From assembly GCA_019009955.1 (NCBI GenBank), contig CM032230.1, positions 23,988,001 to 24,052,000 on the forward strand: 64,000 nt of DNA. The letters are read 5' to 3'. Both the position numbers and the translations under genes were made by a program. Below the pieces are notes generated by a model that was given only the letters and a program-made list of their open reading frames with translations, did no database searches and had not been told where the DNA came from. This stretch comes from Riptortus pedestris. Its lineage: Eukaryota > Arthropoda > Insecta > Hemiptera > Alydidae. The stretch's first letter is position 1; each line of letters begins with the position of its first letter. Positions 21,511 to 32,687 of the stretch are shown here, one piece after another.

Positions 21511-22051
21511 TGCATTTACATAAGACGAACACGATCTCAAAACGTGGTATAAGCTATAGATATTCCGTTTCACTTTACAATACATATCTTGTATCCAAGA
21601 GAGCTTCTTACGAAGGCAAATCACATTACACAGAATTCGCAATGCCATTGGTGCAGCATCTAAAACATGGCTCCTCAAGAATCAGTCATAAAGACCTATC
21701 TTTAAAAGCTTCTGTGAATAATTTGCTGGAATAAAATAGGCCACTCCATTCATTGTTTCCACGGCGTCTGCTTATGTATTTATGAATGTCGATTGGCATC
21801 CCTGACAGGAAATCCCCAAGGCTATTCTTTAAGCTTTTTTTTTATGAGTCACCTGCCATAAATAACAGTCATATTTTTACAAACATTTTTTTGTTTGAGA
21901 TATATAAATCTATGTTTTTGGGACATGGAAATAGTCTCTAAATCATGATTAAACATAAAATATTTTGACTCAATGATAATTTCATGATTTACAATTTCTA
22001 GGTTGTTTTGATAGGGCCAATGTTTTTTTTCAGAATTCGGTTGTCAATACA
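21511..22051. other. no gene seen
   Basis: A 74-codon + frame at 21510-21734 lacks motifs. The rest is AT-rich with TTTTTTT runs. Confidence 0.35.
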
Positions 22052-22390
22052 AAGACAAGTCCGGCACGCAGTGGCTGTGTAAACTAAGCAGATTTCTAAC
22101 GTGTGCCACGTATTTGCATTTACCTCAAAACGTAAAAGTTCAATGAGAACAATATTTGGTATTTATGCTTTAAAACATAACAGCTTATTGTTAATATGAC
22201 ATGAGTAGGAGGGGGGGGGGTTACTCAAGACCGTAAACTGTAAAATGCAAATATTTCGGTGAACAATCAAGATAGAGAAAATACGTACATATCAACATGG
22301 ATAGAACATTACATTTGCAATATCCCCCCCTCCCCCCGGTCGGATGTCGAACTGAATCTTTCTTTTTTTACATAAATACGTTCGAGCGGT

Positions 22391-22443
<53 letters not shown>
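22052..22443 (-). mobile_element. TAH right half ending at its microsatellite, core type C
   Basis: On the minus strand the copy begins inside the (TA)n tract at 22443 (head missing). It passes ACCGCTCGAACG, a shortened centre, GGGGGGAGGGGGGG, AAATGTAATG, GATATTTGCA-like and TACAGTTTACGG blocks, then AACAATAAGCTG and GGTAAATGCAAATACG. It ends AGAAATCTGCTTAG, hairpin ACACAGCCACTGCGT and GCCGGACTTGT. The break exactly at the microsatellite suggests breakage or recombination there. Confidence 0.6.
22396..22442. repeat. (TA)n microsatellite at TAH breakpoint
   Basis: About 23 TA units forming the left boundary of the truncated TAH copy. Confidence 0.9.
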
Positions 22444-22444
<1 letters not shown>

Positions 22445-23753
22445 GTTCGTTTGGGTAGAAAATATTATTTTTTTGGTATGACGGAGATTTAACTCTTTTC
22501 ACAATCTCACATGAAACGATATCAGATTTTATGGCGCTTTCTAAGCGATTTCGATACGAAAAATGAAGCAGATTTATAAAAACGCATATGGTTGAATACC
22601 TCTTTGTGTCGTTCTAAATAAAATTTTACACGCAAATTTATTATGGGCTTGCAGTTAGTTATAAGTTAATTTATAACAAACAACGAGCTAATCTAAAAAA
22701 AAATAGTACGCGTTATGTTTATCTGCTTATATATGTGAGAGTATATACGCGCCCGCGCGCGTGTGTGTGTACAGGGTGTTTCGTTTTATAATTTGATTTA
22801 CTACAAGAATCCGTCATAAAAAGTATGACATTACATTGGAAATTTCAAAGTTATGGTCGCTGGAGAAGATTACGAGGTTGAATATGGACTGAAAGGATTC
22901 TTTAGGAGTCACAATTATGGCACACCAGGTCTCAGCCTTTTATTAATACAATTGGCGATTTTAATAGGGTGGCACGGGAACTTGGGACACATACATATGC
23001 ATGTGTGTGTGTTAAGAATACCGGAAGTGGGAGTTACCGAATATAGGGATGAAGACAGTTTTCTTCACCCCTATATATTTATCTGAAACAATTTTATACC
23101 CATTGACATCATCAAAGTTCTACATTCTGTTGATGGGTATTTTGGGCTATGATTTAAATAAATTAATTCTGAAAAATCAAGACAAAACTTATTAGCTCAG
23201 CTAATGACCTATGACACCAACCCAGCCTGAGTAAAGTACTCGTGCTTTGTTTCCAGTTAAAATAATGTAATTAATTTATTTAATTACCAGTGGGGTGAAT
23301 GAAAATAAGAAAAGTTGAAGAAAGAGAAGCTCTGTTGTAAAATAAAAAGCTAAGCTAACTCCAGAAATACAAGGCGACGGGAGGAACGAAAGTATTGCCA
23401 ACCGAAGCAGACATTCCAATGAGTCGTTGACGGTGAAATTAATAGGGCATAAATGAATAGAACATAAAATAGAAATGAATAGGACATAAAATGTATTTCC
23501 CTATGTAACTGAATTGAGAAGGACTGGTGATGGCCTTGTAAGTGGGTAGCTTTGGCAACCATAATTGTCTCAATTATGCTCATTAAATATACATAATCGA
23601 GTGGGTGGATGAGGGCAACGTTGCATGCTGCAACATGTAGGTTTATTAACAGCCCTTCAATGACAGTGCTAGCTAGTAAATTTCATGAGGGGTCTCGCAT
23701 GCAATATCTCCCAGCTCTGCGCTATTATTTATCTATGTTGCTTTAGAAGCAAC
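22444..23753. other. no gene seen
   Basis: Contains a CGCGCCCGCGCGCGTGTG alternating stretch near 22749 and ACAGGGTGTTTCG at 22772, a word typical of arthropod DNA-transposon ends, without a matching second end that I can see. A 77-codon + frame at 22853-23083 follows it and is not recognised. Confidence 0.35.
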
Positions 23754-23779
23754 TTTTAGCAGATTTCCCGTAAGGGAAA

Positions 23780-23864
<85 letters not shown>

Positions 23865-24322
23865 CTGTTACCGCTGTAGCGGTCGCAATTTTTGTTTGAT
23901 CGTTACCAAACTAGATATTTAATCGTTTTATGTAAAAAGAAAGATCAAGTGCGTTAACGGCTGATATCGGGAGGGGGAGTTTAGAGGGGAGGATTTTCGA
24001 AAATTCGAAATATCTCCGTTACTATACGTCGGATCGAAAAATTGTGCAGAATCAATCTTATTGCAAAAATTGTACAGAATTAATCTTATTGCAAATTACA
24101 TTTACTATAAATATTGTTAAATACATTTATTCTCTATCTTGAATATTAACCGAGATACTTGCATTTTTATTAAATCTGGGCGGCTAACGGACAAGAACGA
24201 CTTTCACGCCAAAAGCTAGTTCGGCCGTTTCCTTGACTGTTCGGCTCTCGTGAAATTTCTCCATTGTAAAACTTCGCGTGGGAAATCTGCTTAGTTTACG
24301 CAGCCCCTGCGTGACGGACTTT
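23754..24322 (+). mobile_element. TAH element, both ends intact, core type A
   Basis: TTTTAGCAGATTTCCCGTAA and GGGAAATC form the 5' palindrome, directly followed by (TA)n: the usual 100-base head block is deleted. Then TTTGTCTGTTACCGC, TGATCGTTACCAAAC, GGGAGGGGGAG and CGAAATATCTCCGTTAC. The A-type GCCAAAAGCTAGTTCGGCC precedes a canonical 3' end: GGGAAATCTGCTTAG, ACGCAGCCCCTGCGT and GACGGACTTT. The ends are close to consensus, suggesting a recent copy. Confidence 0.75.
23782..23861. repeat. (TA)n microsatellite inside TAH element
   Basis: About 40 TA units, the longest (TA)n in the window, lying directly against the 5' palindrome. Confidence 0.95.
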
Positions 24323-24550
24323 CATGAACTGTAATTTAGTTGATCAGAAACGAGAACAGAAAACACTGAATGGCACATGCACTAGTGATCGACCCGTAAT
24401 AGACATTATGATATTTGAAAATATAAATTTTATCTTACTGTCATCAGTAGGGAAGACATTTTAAGGTATATGTAATTATCATCATAAAAATCAAATGAGA
24501 ACACGTTGTATGCGCCGCCACTTGTTTCTGTCAAAAGCTAGACCTTTCAT

Positions 24551-25131
24551 ATTAGCAGATTTCCCTTATTGAGGTCGTAGTCATGGACGCGATTTTCAAA
24601 AAAGTTCCTCAAATGACCAGCGATCCTACCTTACTTGTCTGTTACAGCTCTAGCAATCGAAATTCTTATTTGTTCGTAACCAAACTCGATATATAAGCTT
24701 TCCATGCAATACTAGAAGAGTTCATTAATGAAACTAGAGTTCATTAATGACTAAAGTCGAACAAGTGGAAGGGGGGGGGTATTAAAGGGAAGGAATTTCG
24801 AAGTATCTCCATTATTATACGTCGAATCCAACAATTGTATAGAACCAATCTTATTGCAAATGCAATGTTCTATAAATGTTGCTATGATTGCTTTTTTCTT
24901 TATCTTGATTATTAACCGAGAAATTTGCATTTATTAGTTTTCGGCCTCCAGTAACCCTCACTCCGAACCATGTCATACTAACAATAAGCTCTTATATTAT
25001 GAAGCACTTTATTTGGAGCCTAAATACCAAATATTGTTCTCATTAAACATTTACGTTTTGAGGTAAATGCAAAAACGTGACGCTCGTGGGAAATCTGCAT
25101 AGTTAACGCAGCTCCTGCAAGACTCATTTTT
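24551..25131 (+). mobile_element. TAH element without microsatellite, core type C
   Basis: ATTAGCAGATTTCCCTTATT lacks the second arm of the 5' palindrome. The head runs into CTACCTTACTTGTCTGTTAC, so the GAGGTCC block and the whole (TA)n are deleted. A short local duplication (GAGTTCATTAATG twice near 24720) is followed by a run of G, TTTTCGGCCTCCAGTAACC, AACAATAAGC and GGTAAATGCAAAAACG. It ends GTGGGAAATCTGCATAG, GCAGCTCCTGC and a degraded tail. Confidence 0.65.
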
Positions 25132-25134
25132 AAT

Positions 25135-25388
25135 AATTTTCGGCTCAAGAGCCCATGCAGGCCTTTGGAGCGTGTTCAAGTGGTCAGACGGCATTCCCGT
25201 CCAAACAGCGTGGAAGCACTACACACCAAGAATCACTACTTCTTAATTCAAGTAGCTTCTCGATTTCTTCACGATGCTGAGTGAGTACCGGAGATGTCCA
25301 AAAAAATATTTAGAGTGAGATCCTGGAGTTAAGACCTGGGTACCTCTCACAAAGTAGACCACGGCTTTAACACTTGACCACTGGCGTC
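25135..25388 (-). mobile_element. possible second tRNA-SINE family
   Basis: On the minus strand it begins GGGACGCCAGTGGTCAAGTG and continues TTAAAGCCGTGGTCTAC, an A-box-like tRNA 5' half, with AGGTCTTAACTCC about 45 bases later as a decayed B box. The unrelated body ends near CTCTTGAGCCG. No second copy is in the window, so its repeat nature is inferred from the tRNA-like head alone. It abuts the 3' end of the TAH copy. Confidence 0.4.
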
Positions 25389-25427
25389 CCATATTGCAAA
25401 TGCATTTCTACATTTTATTCATTAAAT

Positions 25428-25535
25428 AACATCCTAAAATCCCACCCTGGCTAGAAAAGCGTGGTAACCTGTAGATAACCCGTCCTAATTAGCCTTAGTT
25501 GGAAAAAGTGGACGTTAATAAATAATAAATAAATA
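25428..25535 (+). mobile_element. short SINE-tail copy
   Basis: Begins TCCTAAAATCCCACCCTGGC and continues GGTAACCTGTAGATAACCC, GTCCTAATTAGCC and GTGGACGTTAATAAATAATA. It lacks the tRNA head. Two other copies (33027, 40828) start at the same base with the same TCCTAAAATCCC variant, so this looks like a separate short lineage. Confidence 0.65.
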
Positions 25536-25619
25536 CATTTTAACCTACATGCTCATAGCCATTCTTGCGATGCAACTACAACTGAGCAGTAAATTAAAAA
25601 ATTATAGTAGTAATATTAA

Positions 25620-25837
25620 TAAAAACTTCGTCACCCAGGAGCTGTGTAAACTAATCACATTTCCCACTTCAAGTTTAACAATAGATAAATCTACATACTG
25701 GCAACGCAACAGCACCGTCAATATTAAGTGAATAAATACAAATGATAATAAGAAACCTCCCGACGGGAAGCGTCTGAAATTTAAAGAAACAGGTTTACCT
25801 CTTACCTCTTACCGGAAAGAAAAACAATTACTGAATC
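25620..25837 (-). mobile_element. TAH right part, core type B, fused to next copy
   Basis: On the minus strand it starts at TTTTTCTTTCCGGTAAGAGG and follows the B block (CCTGTTTCTTTAAATTTCAG, CACTTAATATTGACGG, GTAGATTTATCTATTG). It ends GTGGGAAATGTGATTAG, hairpin ACAC-AGCTCCTGGGT and GACGAAGTTTTT. The inner edge meets a + strand TAH copy, so both outer ends of the pair are 3' ends. Confidence 0.6.
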
Positions 25838-26216
25838 GTTACTCGATATTTTTATGCAAGAAGAAAGATCAAGTTCGTTAATGTTTGAAATCGGACCAGT
25901 GGGAGGGTTTGGTTTTTTCGAAAATTCGAAATATCTCCGTTACTATACGTCGGATCGAAAAATTTTATACAACCAATCTTATTTTAAATTAAATGTACTA
26001 TAAATATTGTTATATAGTATTATTCTCTATCTTGAATATTAACCGAGATATTTGCATTTTTATGAAGTGTAACGGACGGGCTATTGTCGCTTCTATTCGT
26101 TCCCGCCGAAAGCTAGTTCGGCCTTTTCCGTAACAATTCGGCACTCGATTTCTCTATTGTATAACTTTACGTGGGAAATCTGCTTAGTTTACGCAGCCCT
26201 TGCGTGACGGACTTTT
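25838..26216 (+). mobile_element. TAH right part, core type A, fused to previous copy
   Basis: Starts in mid-element at TCGTTACTCGATATTTTTAT, then GATCAAGTTCGTTAATG, GAAATCGGACCAGTGGG, GAAATATCTCCGTTAC, TATTAACCGAGATATTTGC and AGCTAGTTCGGCC. The canonical 3' end is GGGAAATCTGCTTAG, ACGCAGCCCTTGCGT and GACGGACTTTT. Its head is missing, replaced by the reversed partner. Confidence 0.65.
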
Positions 26217-29061
26217 ATCTTCTTTTCATTGGTGAACCTTCCCAGGTAATAAATGCTGCTATACTTTCATGCAGGATATCTGAAGCATCAAGTTCTACAG
26301 CATCTGATTTTCTTGGTGAAGGCCTTTCTCTTGTTTGGACCGATTCAGGGAGCCATTGTTTCGCCACTTTGAGTAGCCTTAACAGTTTAATTGGGGGGGG
26401 GGGGAGACAGTATTATGCTCATTGAACTACTCATATACTTCATGGCCTCCACTTTATTCATCAATTCAGAAAAGGATATTATACTATATATCCGAAAATA
26501 ATGTGTCAGCACTATTAAACTCTGTTACATTATATGAAAGTCTTATTTTTTATGTCCTCTTTGTAACATTTTAAGGGCTAATGAGATAATTTTCCAATCT
26601 TGTTGAATAATAGAGGTGTAATGATACATTAATAATACATATATATATTTATAATATTAATAAGGATTGTCCTGGATTTGAGGCAAGATATTCCTGCTCA
26701 GGTTGAATCTTAAACTACCTCACTCTGCCTGGCATATAATATATTCATTGCTACAATCTGCCGGAGTTGTGCCCAAGTCACCTACTTTTCTTTTATAAGG
26801 TTTAAGGCAGACAAAAAACTGATATTTTAATCCAAGAAAGTATTTATAACCCCTTTTAAATTCAATTTGATCTTGTGTTTTTTTAAATTTACTACAATTG
26901 ATATTTAATGGTAAAAATATAAAGCATTAAACAATACTTAACTGAAATAATTCAAAAACTGTTAAATACCATTCATATATCTAGGGTAACATGGGAAAAG
27001 AGTATAAGCAATAATATTAGAAAATAAGATGACATTTTCTTGAAAGAGTAATTTTGGCTCTACTGGTAAAAATAGAATAAGATCACCATTTTTAAGAATT
27101 AAATTACATTTGCAATTTTCTTGACAAGGGAAATGGGTAAAAGCATAATTTTTATCAAGGTCTTATGAAGATTAGAAATATAAGTTTTTAAATTAATAAA
27201 ATATGATACGTTTTAGGTTTTATGAATGATAATAAGATATTGTAAAACATATAAAAGCACTTATTAAAGTATTTTTACTTTCGGGTGAAATATCATTTCA
27301 CTATTTTTTTGTCTGGCCCTACATATATTCATTAGTTAGCCAAGGAAATTTTTTAATTGTCTCTCACAAGTCAAAATTGTGTGCTATCCGTTTACAAATA
27401 AAATAAGATAAAATCTAAATGCTCTATAAAAATAGATAAATGAAAAACTGTCCGTTCAATCCAACATTTGTATTTCTGATTTATTGTAAACATATTTGTT
27501 AAATTTGTGTGTTAATTTGTTGTCTGTTAGACATAGTAAACATAATCCAGAAATAAACTTATTTTCAAAACTAATACATGAACATAATTAAGTAAATAGG
27601 TTTTAGGAAAGAATGTTAATAGCCTTCAAATGTGAGCAGTAAACAACACAAATAGCACATTTTAAGTGTCAATTATAAAGTCTTCATTTGAGTGATCATA
27701 TTAGCTTCTTAACCGCTTGCTAATCTCAGAATAAAATGTATTTGTTGGAGCAAAAAATTAAAGATTTCAAAGCCAAAGCATATATTCGTAAATATGTGCT
27801 TTACTATTAGTAACATTTAAAAAATGTAAATAAAGTTTATCCACTTTTTTTTATATATTTACGTTTCAAAATGATTTTTTGAGTTCTCAGTGAAGTCGAA
27901 AAATAAATTCATCAATAATCCAGTTACTATCCATAGTTTAGTCCAACATCAGCTTGTTGCCAAGGTCAATTAAATACACAAAATACTAGTTTAATCGACA
28001 TATTTATATAACAGATCATGATTTTGCAGCATTGAAATGATGTTTTGAAATGAGATTATTCTAAATGCTGATAAATGCTCCATTTGTATTTTAAGAGAAT
28101 GAACACAATTTAAAATAAATAAATCAGTCTGACAGTGTCAGTGTTAGTTTTTAATTGAACAATCAGGAATTAGAATTTACCTAAAATTAAAACAATGAAT
28201 ATTCAGTATATGATGAAAAAGTTAATTTGTATATATTAAAAAAGTCTAAATTCTTTAATTGATATTTATCGCACTAAATGTTTTCATCAGATCTTGCTAT
28301 TCAGGGGTTAAAAGTAAGAGGTCAGGCAGAGAGTTGATGGAAGACCAGCTCACTAACTTTTGGACAGTCCTTCTTTCTAACTCAGTAGGTGATAGCTGTA
28401 AAAACTTTTAGTGCAATAAATATCAACTGAAGTGGCAGATATGAACTATTTAATCCGACACTGAGAAATTTGGAAGTGGAGACACTAAAATACAGCACTA
28501 AATAATATTAGAGTTGCAGATACACAACTCATTATTATTGATTGACATTTTCATTTAACCTGTCAAAGGCAGATAAGACCAATAGATTCTAATGTTTTCA
28601 TTGAGATTAGGTCTGACTAGTCTTAAATAATTTATTTATTTAGAGATAATAAACACATTAATGGTTTAATAATTATTAAAATAATTAATAATAAGGAGTA
28701 TAATAATATAAAAAGGAATAGCAAAAATCATCTGTTGCATGCTGGTTCATATATTAGTATTAGAATGGAGGCCTCTGGACAATTAACCACTCTAAAGTTT
28801 TGTCCTAGTTTGGAGCAAATTTTGTTCCATTGATGAGCCAAAGCCTTAGCAAGCTGGAAATGATTTTTCTGGGCATTCTTCAAATACATTTTTTCATCTA
28901 AAAAAATTTGATTACAGGTCTTATAGAACACCCTTTCTTGTGAAAATAGAGTAAAAAGATTTTACTTTTTTATTAGGAAAGTTAATTCCCTGAAATACCA
29001 ACAAGAATAAGCCAGGGAGCCAAAAACAAATATGGTGGCAGGAAGTCATGATTAAAAACAA

Positions 29062-29099
<38 letters not shown>

Positions 29100-31459
29100 C
29101 ATTCACATCACTGTATTCAATTGGCTTATTTAAATTGTTTCTCAAGGAAACAGAATTTTAAATAATTTTACTCACATTCTCAGATTAGATTTATAATGTA
29201 TTCTTTAAATTGTTTCGAAAATTATGATTCCTTACTACAGATTTCTAAGTAATTTTTCTTGCTCAGACCCTGATTACTAATTTACCATTTATATTATTTT
29301 TAATAGAAACTAATAATAGTTTCCTTATAAAAACTTAGTAAGGAGCAAATTGGGGTTTTTAATAGTATTGGTCAACAAAAATGTTGAAAACATCATTTCA
29401 GAGTAAAATGAAAACAAAATTAGATGAAAGACGCATCTTCAATGCAAATCAATCTAGGCAACATTATTAAGGGAAGAACAGATCTGTCTGTGAGAGAGTT
29501 TTCCCTCTCACTCTCTCTTTTCCTGGAGCCAGACAACTTAGCTATTAAACAACCAACCATAAATATGGATTTCTAACTCAAGAATTTTTAACACATCAAG
29601 CAACCTGAAGAATGTTTATAGTGTTGAAAAACGAATGTACCACCTTAAATTTAAAATGAAATCTTTTAATTTAAATTTATGACAATGATATAATTTTAAT
29701 TATCATAATTTTATTGCATTAGAAAATTAAGCAATAAATTATAGGCAGAACTTTAATAACTGTTTCTTGTAAGAACTTCTAGTAAGTATATACATTTAAT
29801 AAATATTGAAAGAATAATTTGTTTTGTTTTTTAAAATTTGTTAACAGCTTTCAGAGCCAGTTTACATTCCAAAGCAATGCAATCTTAATTGGCTTTCATA
29901 ACTAGGTATGTTTTAAGGGGCCTTCCTCATCTCACATTAAAAAAAAAACCTCACATTTTTGAGGGATAAATAAATTTTATCATTTTTTTAACCGATTGAA
30001 TTAGTAGCACAATTAATCAGGTACTTTTGAAGCTAGATTACCATCCCTCGATTTAAAAGAGGCAATATTTAAATTATGTATTTATTATGAGGTGGTTGGG
30101 TTGGGCGGTCTTATAGCATACACTGGGAACTCAGAGCAGTTCACCAAATATAAAATCCTATAAGAGGCACTCTTAAAGTTTCTTTACAGTTCGGTTATCA
30201 GGCTTGGTAGCCACAGTTTGCTCTAGTGTGCATACAGCATCGTTAGGCCCCCAAGATCTACTGGAATATGGGTTGAAAAGTCAAAAACACGGTGAGACCT
30301 CATCACCAAAAGAATATGTCGGGCCTTAACCATTGTGCCAAAGTATTATAATTTACTTCAAGTGGACTATGTATAGATACATTGATTTGTTTAATATAAA
30401 AATTTCAGCCCAATGGATATAAAATAAGAAAAAAAAAATTAAGTCTCCCTGCTTCTGTAAAATAACTTAATTCTAATATCTAGAAAATAGAAAGATTTCC
30501 TGTAGCACTAGTATTGACATGCTTCTAGAAGTCATCAGTACTTATTATTTGAACTCATCCTGGTTATCTCTAGAGGAAGCAACTTGAGCGTACATGGCTT
30601 TCCTCGTGCATTATTAAGACGAGGAAAGATTACCTTTACATTGATTGCTTCCTTACACATCTATGCCAATTATATAACTAATTATTAGATATCAGAATAT
30701 GCCATTGTAAAACAGTTGTCATTACAAAGTAAGTATAAACATAAATAAGATTAACATATTTAATTGTGTAATTTCTGAAAGAAAATTCTGGGAGAATTTT
30801 TTTGTTTTATCCCCCTCTTTTTAAATTAAGTATTTGGTGAAACTTCATGACAGATATTCGTGGAAATTTATTATTGAGTAAAAAAAAAGTACAAAAGTTT
30901 AACAAACTCGATATTAATTCAAAATAACACTAAAAACACTAACTGTATATGATATAGAAACTGACACATGTATATGATTACTATAGTGATACTCTGTAAT
31001 ATATACAAATTAGGATTTAAAGAGTAACTTAAAGAAATATTGCTCAAATGCAATGTCAAGAACTGTTCTAATCCAAGCAGTTCTCCAGAGGAAAACAACT
31101 TAAAATTTTAAGAAGGTAAAAATGACAACTTGTGTAACATTTATTGTTATGACACATGTATTTAAATAGTAAAGGACACTGAATAAGTTCATGCCTTTAT
31201 GAGACGAGAAATGTCAACTACACATGGTTGCATAAGGAAATGATGAATGTAATAGCCTAAATAAACATAACAATGCGAGGGGTCAGATGACAATTGGTAT
31301 AGAGTGGACACAAGGAACTGTCACAGAGGACAAGTTGGCAGAAGCAACAAATATTCCTTCTGGGAGTTGTAAACACACAGATCAATACGGCTTATTTATT
31401 TGTGAAGAGCGGCAGTGGCTAAGGTCCAGAAAGTTCAGAATGCTTTCCAAAGATGTATT
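26217..31459. other. 5.2-kb AT-rich, repeat-poor region without recognised gene
   Basis: Apart from one poly-G run (about 26391-26404) and a (TA)n tract (29061-29098) I see no TAH, SINE, LINE or MITE piece here, unlike the flanks. Open frames are short; the 67-codon minus frame at 28728-28931 and the 68-codon + frame at 31287-31493 have no motif. It may be a long intron or UTR under less insertion, or simply an unrecognised older repeat field. Confidence 0.4.
29061..29098. repeat. (TA)n microsatellite, not in TAH
   Basis: About 18 TA units without TAH flanking blocks. Confidence 0.9.
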
Positions 31460-31810
31460 TGTGTGTATATGTAGCGGCCGAGCGAGGGCCTAGGCGGTAA
31501 CCGCCCACGCAAATAGGGCGTTAGGTGATAATTTACCTCATCTTCCAGTGATGCAAAAGCTCTGGAGGTAATTTGGACAGCACTGGATATCACGGGAAAC
31601 TGAAACACAATCACAGACTAGTGAAGGGCGAGCGGCGAAGAAACACTACCCTCGATACTGAGAGCGGAGTGGAAGACTGAAGGACGCCATAACCAGCGGA
31701 GACTAGCGCGGTGCTCCTAGCGGTCTCTCTTGGCGAAGAACTTAACCATAAGTGAGTTTTCACTCATTTACCGCTAGACAGCGCCAAAACCCAGAGGCTT
31801 AAGGCCTACG
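31460..31810 (-). promoter_or_regulatory. GC-rich island; candidate promoter and first exon on minus strand
   Basis: Composition is well above the surroundings, with many CpG. It holds the perfect palindrome GGCGGTAACCGCC (31490-31502) and CCGCTAGACAGCGCCA near 31771, which resembles a CTCF-type core with two mismatches. Read on minus, a TCAGT initiator-like word near 31660 precedes TGCATCACTGGAAGATGAG and GTAAAT, a fair splice donor at 31536. The ATG two codons before it could be a start, or the exon is UTR. Alternatively this is an old GC-rich repeat. No protein can be named. Confidence 0.35.
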
Positions 31811-31838
31811 ACAAATTGACTTTATTCTTTTGAACAGG

Positions 31839-32642
31839 AAAAAACGTCCTTCACGCAGGGGCTGCGTTAACTAAACAAATTTCCTACATGGGTCACGAAT
31901 TTGCATTTATCTCAAAACATAGTTCAAGAGAAAAATATTTGGTATTTAGGGTTCAAATAAAGTGTTTCATAATGTAACAGCTTATTCTTAATATGACGGG
32001 AGTAGGATAGAGGGTTTACTGAATGCTGAAAACTAAATATTGCAAATACCTCCATTAATATCCAAGATAAAGAAAAGTGGGCATAACAACATTTATAAAA
32101 AAGAAATTTTCAATATGATTGGTTCTATACAATTTTTCGATGCGACGCATAATAAGGAATATATTTTGAATTTTCAAAATTTCCCACATAAACCCCGCCC
32201 TCCGTCCTGTCCGATTTCAGTCGTTCGAACGAACTTCGTCTTTATTTTTGCATAAAATGTTTAGATATCCATTTTGGTAACGCTCAAACGAAATTTGCAA
32301 CCACTATAGCATTAACAGACAAGTATATTATTTCACAGCAGTGTTGTTGGAATTGAAGAATAATGTGTACTTGGAGGGGGAAAAGGCGTCCAATGCTTCG
32401 CAAGTTTTTTATTTCAGCACTAAGCGCTTTCGAAGACTGTTGTCTCCATCTTCAGAGCTAGTTCTATGCGCTCATTGGGAAAGACAACAAATGACTCTGA
32501 TATATATATATATATAGTTTTGAACGGACCTCATTTTCGTCATCTCCTAGGTAGGACGGATGGACATTGAGAAGATTATTCAAAAATCGTGTCATGAGTA
32601 CGTCCTCAATAGCTGATATACCTTAAGGGAAATCTGCTAAAA
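31839..32642 (-). mobile_element. TAH element, full length, with foreign insert, core type C
   Basis: Minus-strand reading from 32642: TTTTAGCAGATTTCCCTTAA, GGTATATCAGCTATTGAGG, the complete head and a short (TA)n at 32499-32515, then about 170 bases of foreign DNA. It resumes at TATACTTGTCTGTTAATGC, then CTGAAATCGGACAGG, GTTTTCAGCATTCAGTAAACC, AATAAGCTG and GATAAATGCAAATTCG. It ends AGGAAATTTGTTTAG, ACGCAGCCCCTGCGT and GAAGGACGTTTTTT. The hairpin is perfect while the inverted repeat has mutated. Confidence 0.7.
32329..32500 (-). mobile_element. insert in the TAH microsatellite with hammerhead-like core
   Basis: The insert interrupts the (TA)n tract of the surrounding TAH. On minus it holds CTGAAGATGGAGAC-AACA-GTCTTCGAAA followed by GCGC-TTA-GTGC (32416-32455), which is the CUGANGA, stem II, GAAA, stem III order of a hammerhead; the base after stem III is G, which would block cleavage. 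It resembles the arms of the 61.6-kb palindrome (GAGCGCTTTCG and CATC-TCAGAGC words). Penelope-like or retrozyme-like origin is inferred. Confidence 0.45.
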
Positions 32643-32687
32643 TATATATCTGATGTGAACACCACATGACTTACTTATATTCCTATA

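Noticed and set aside
22772..23090. DNA transposon starting ACAGGGTGTTTCG
   Set aside because: No matching second end or target duplication found within several hundred bases.
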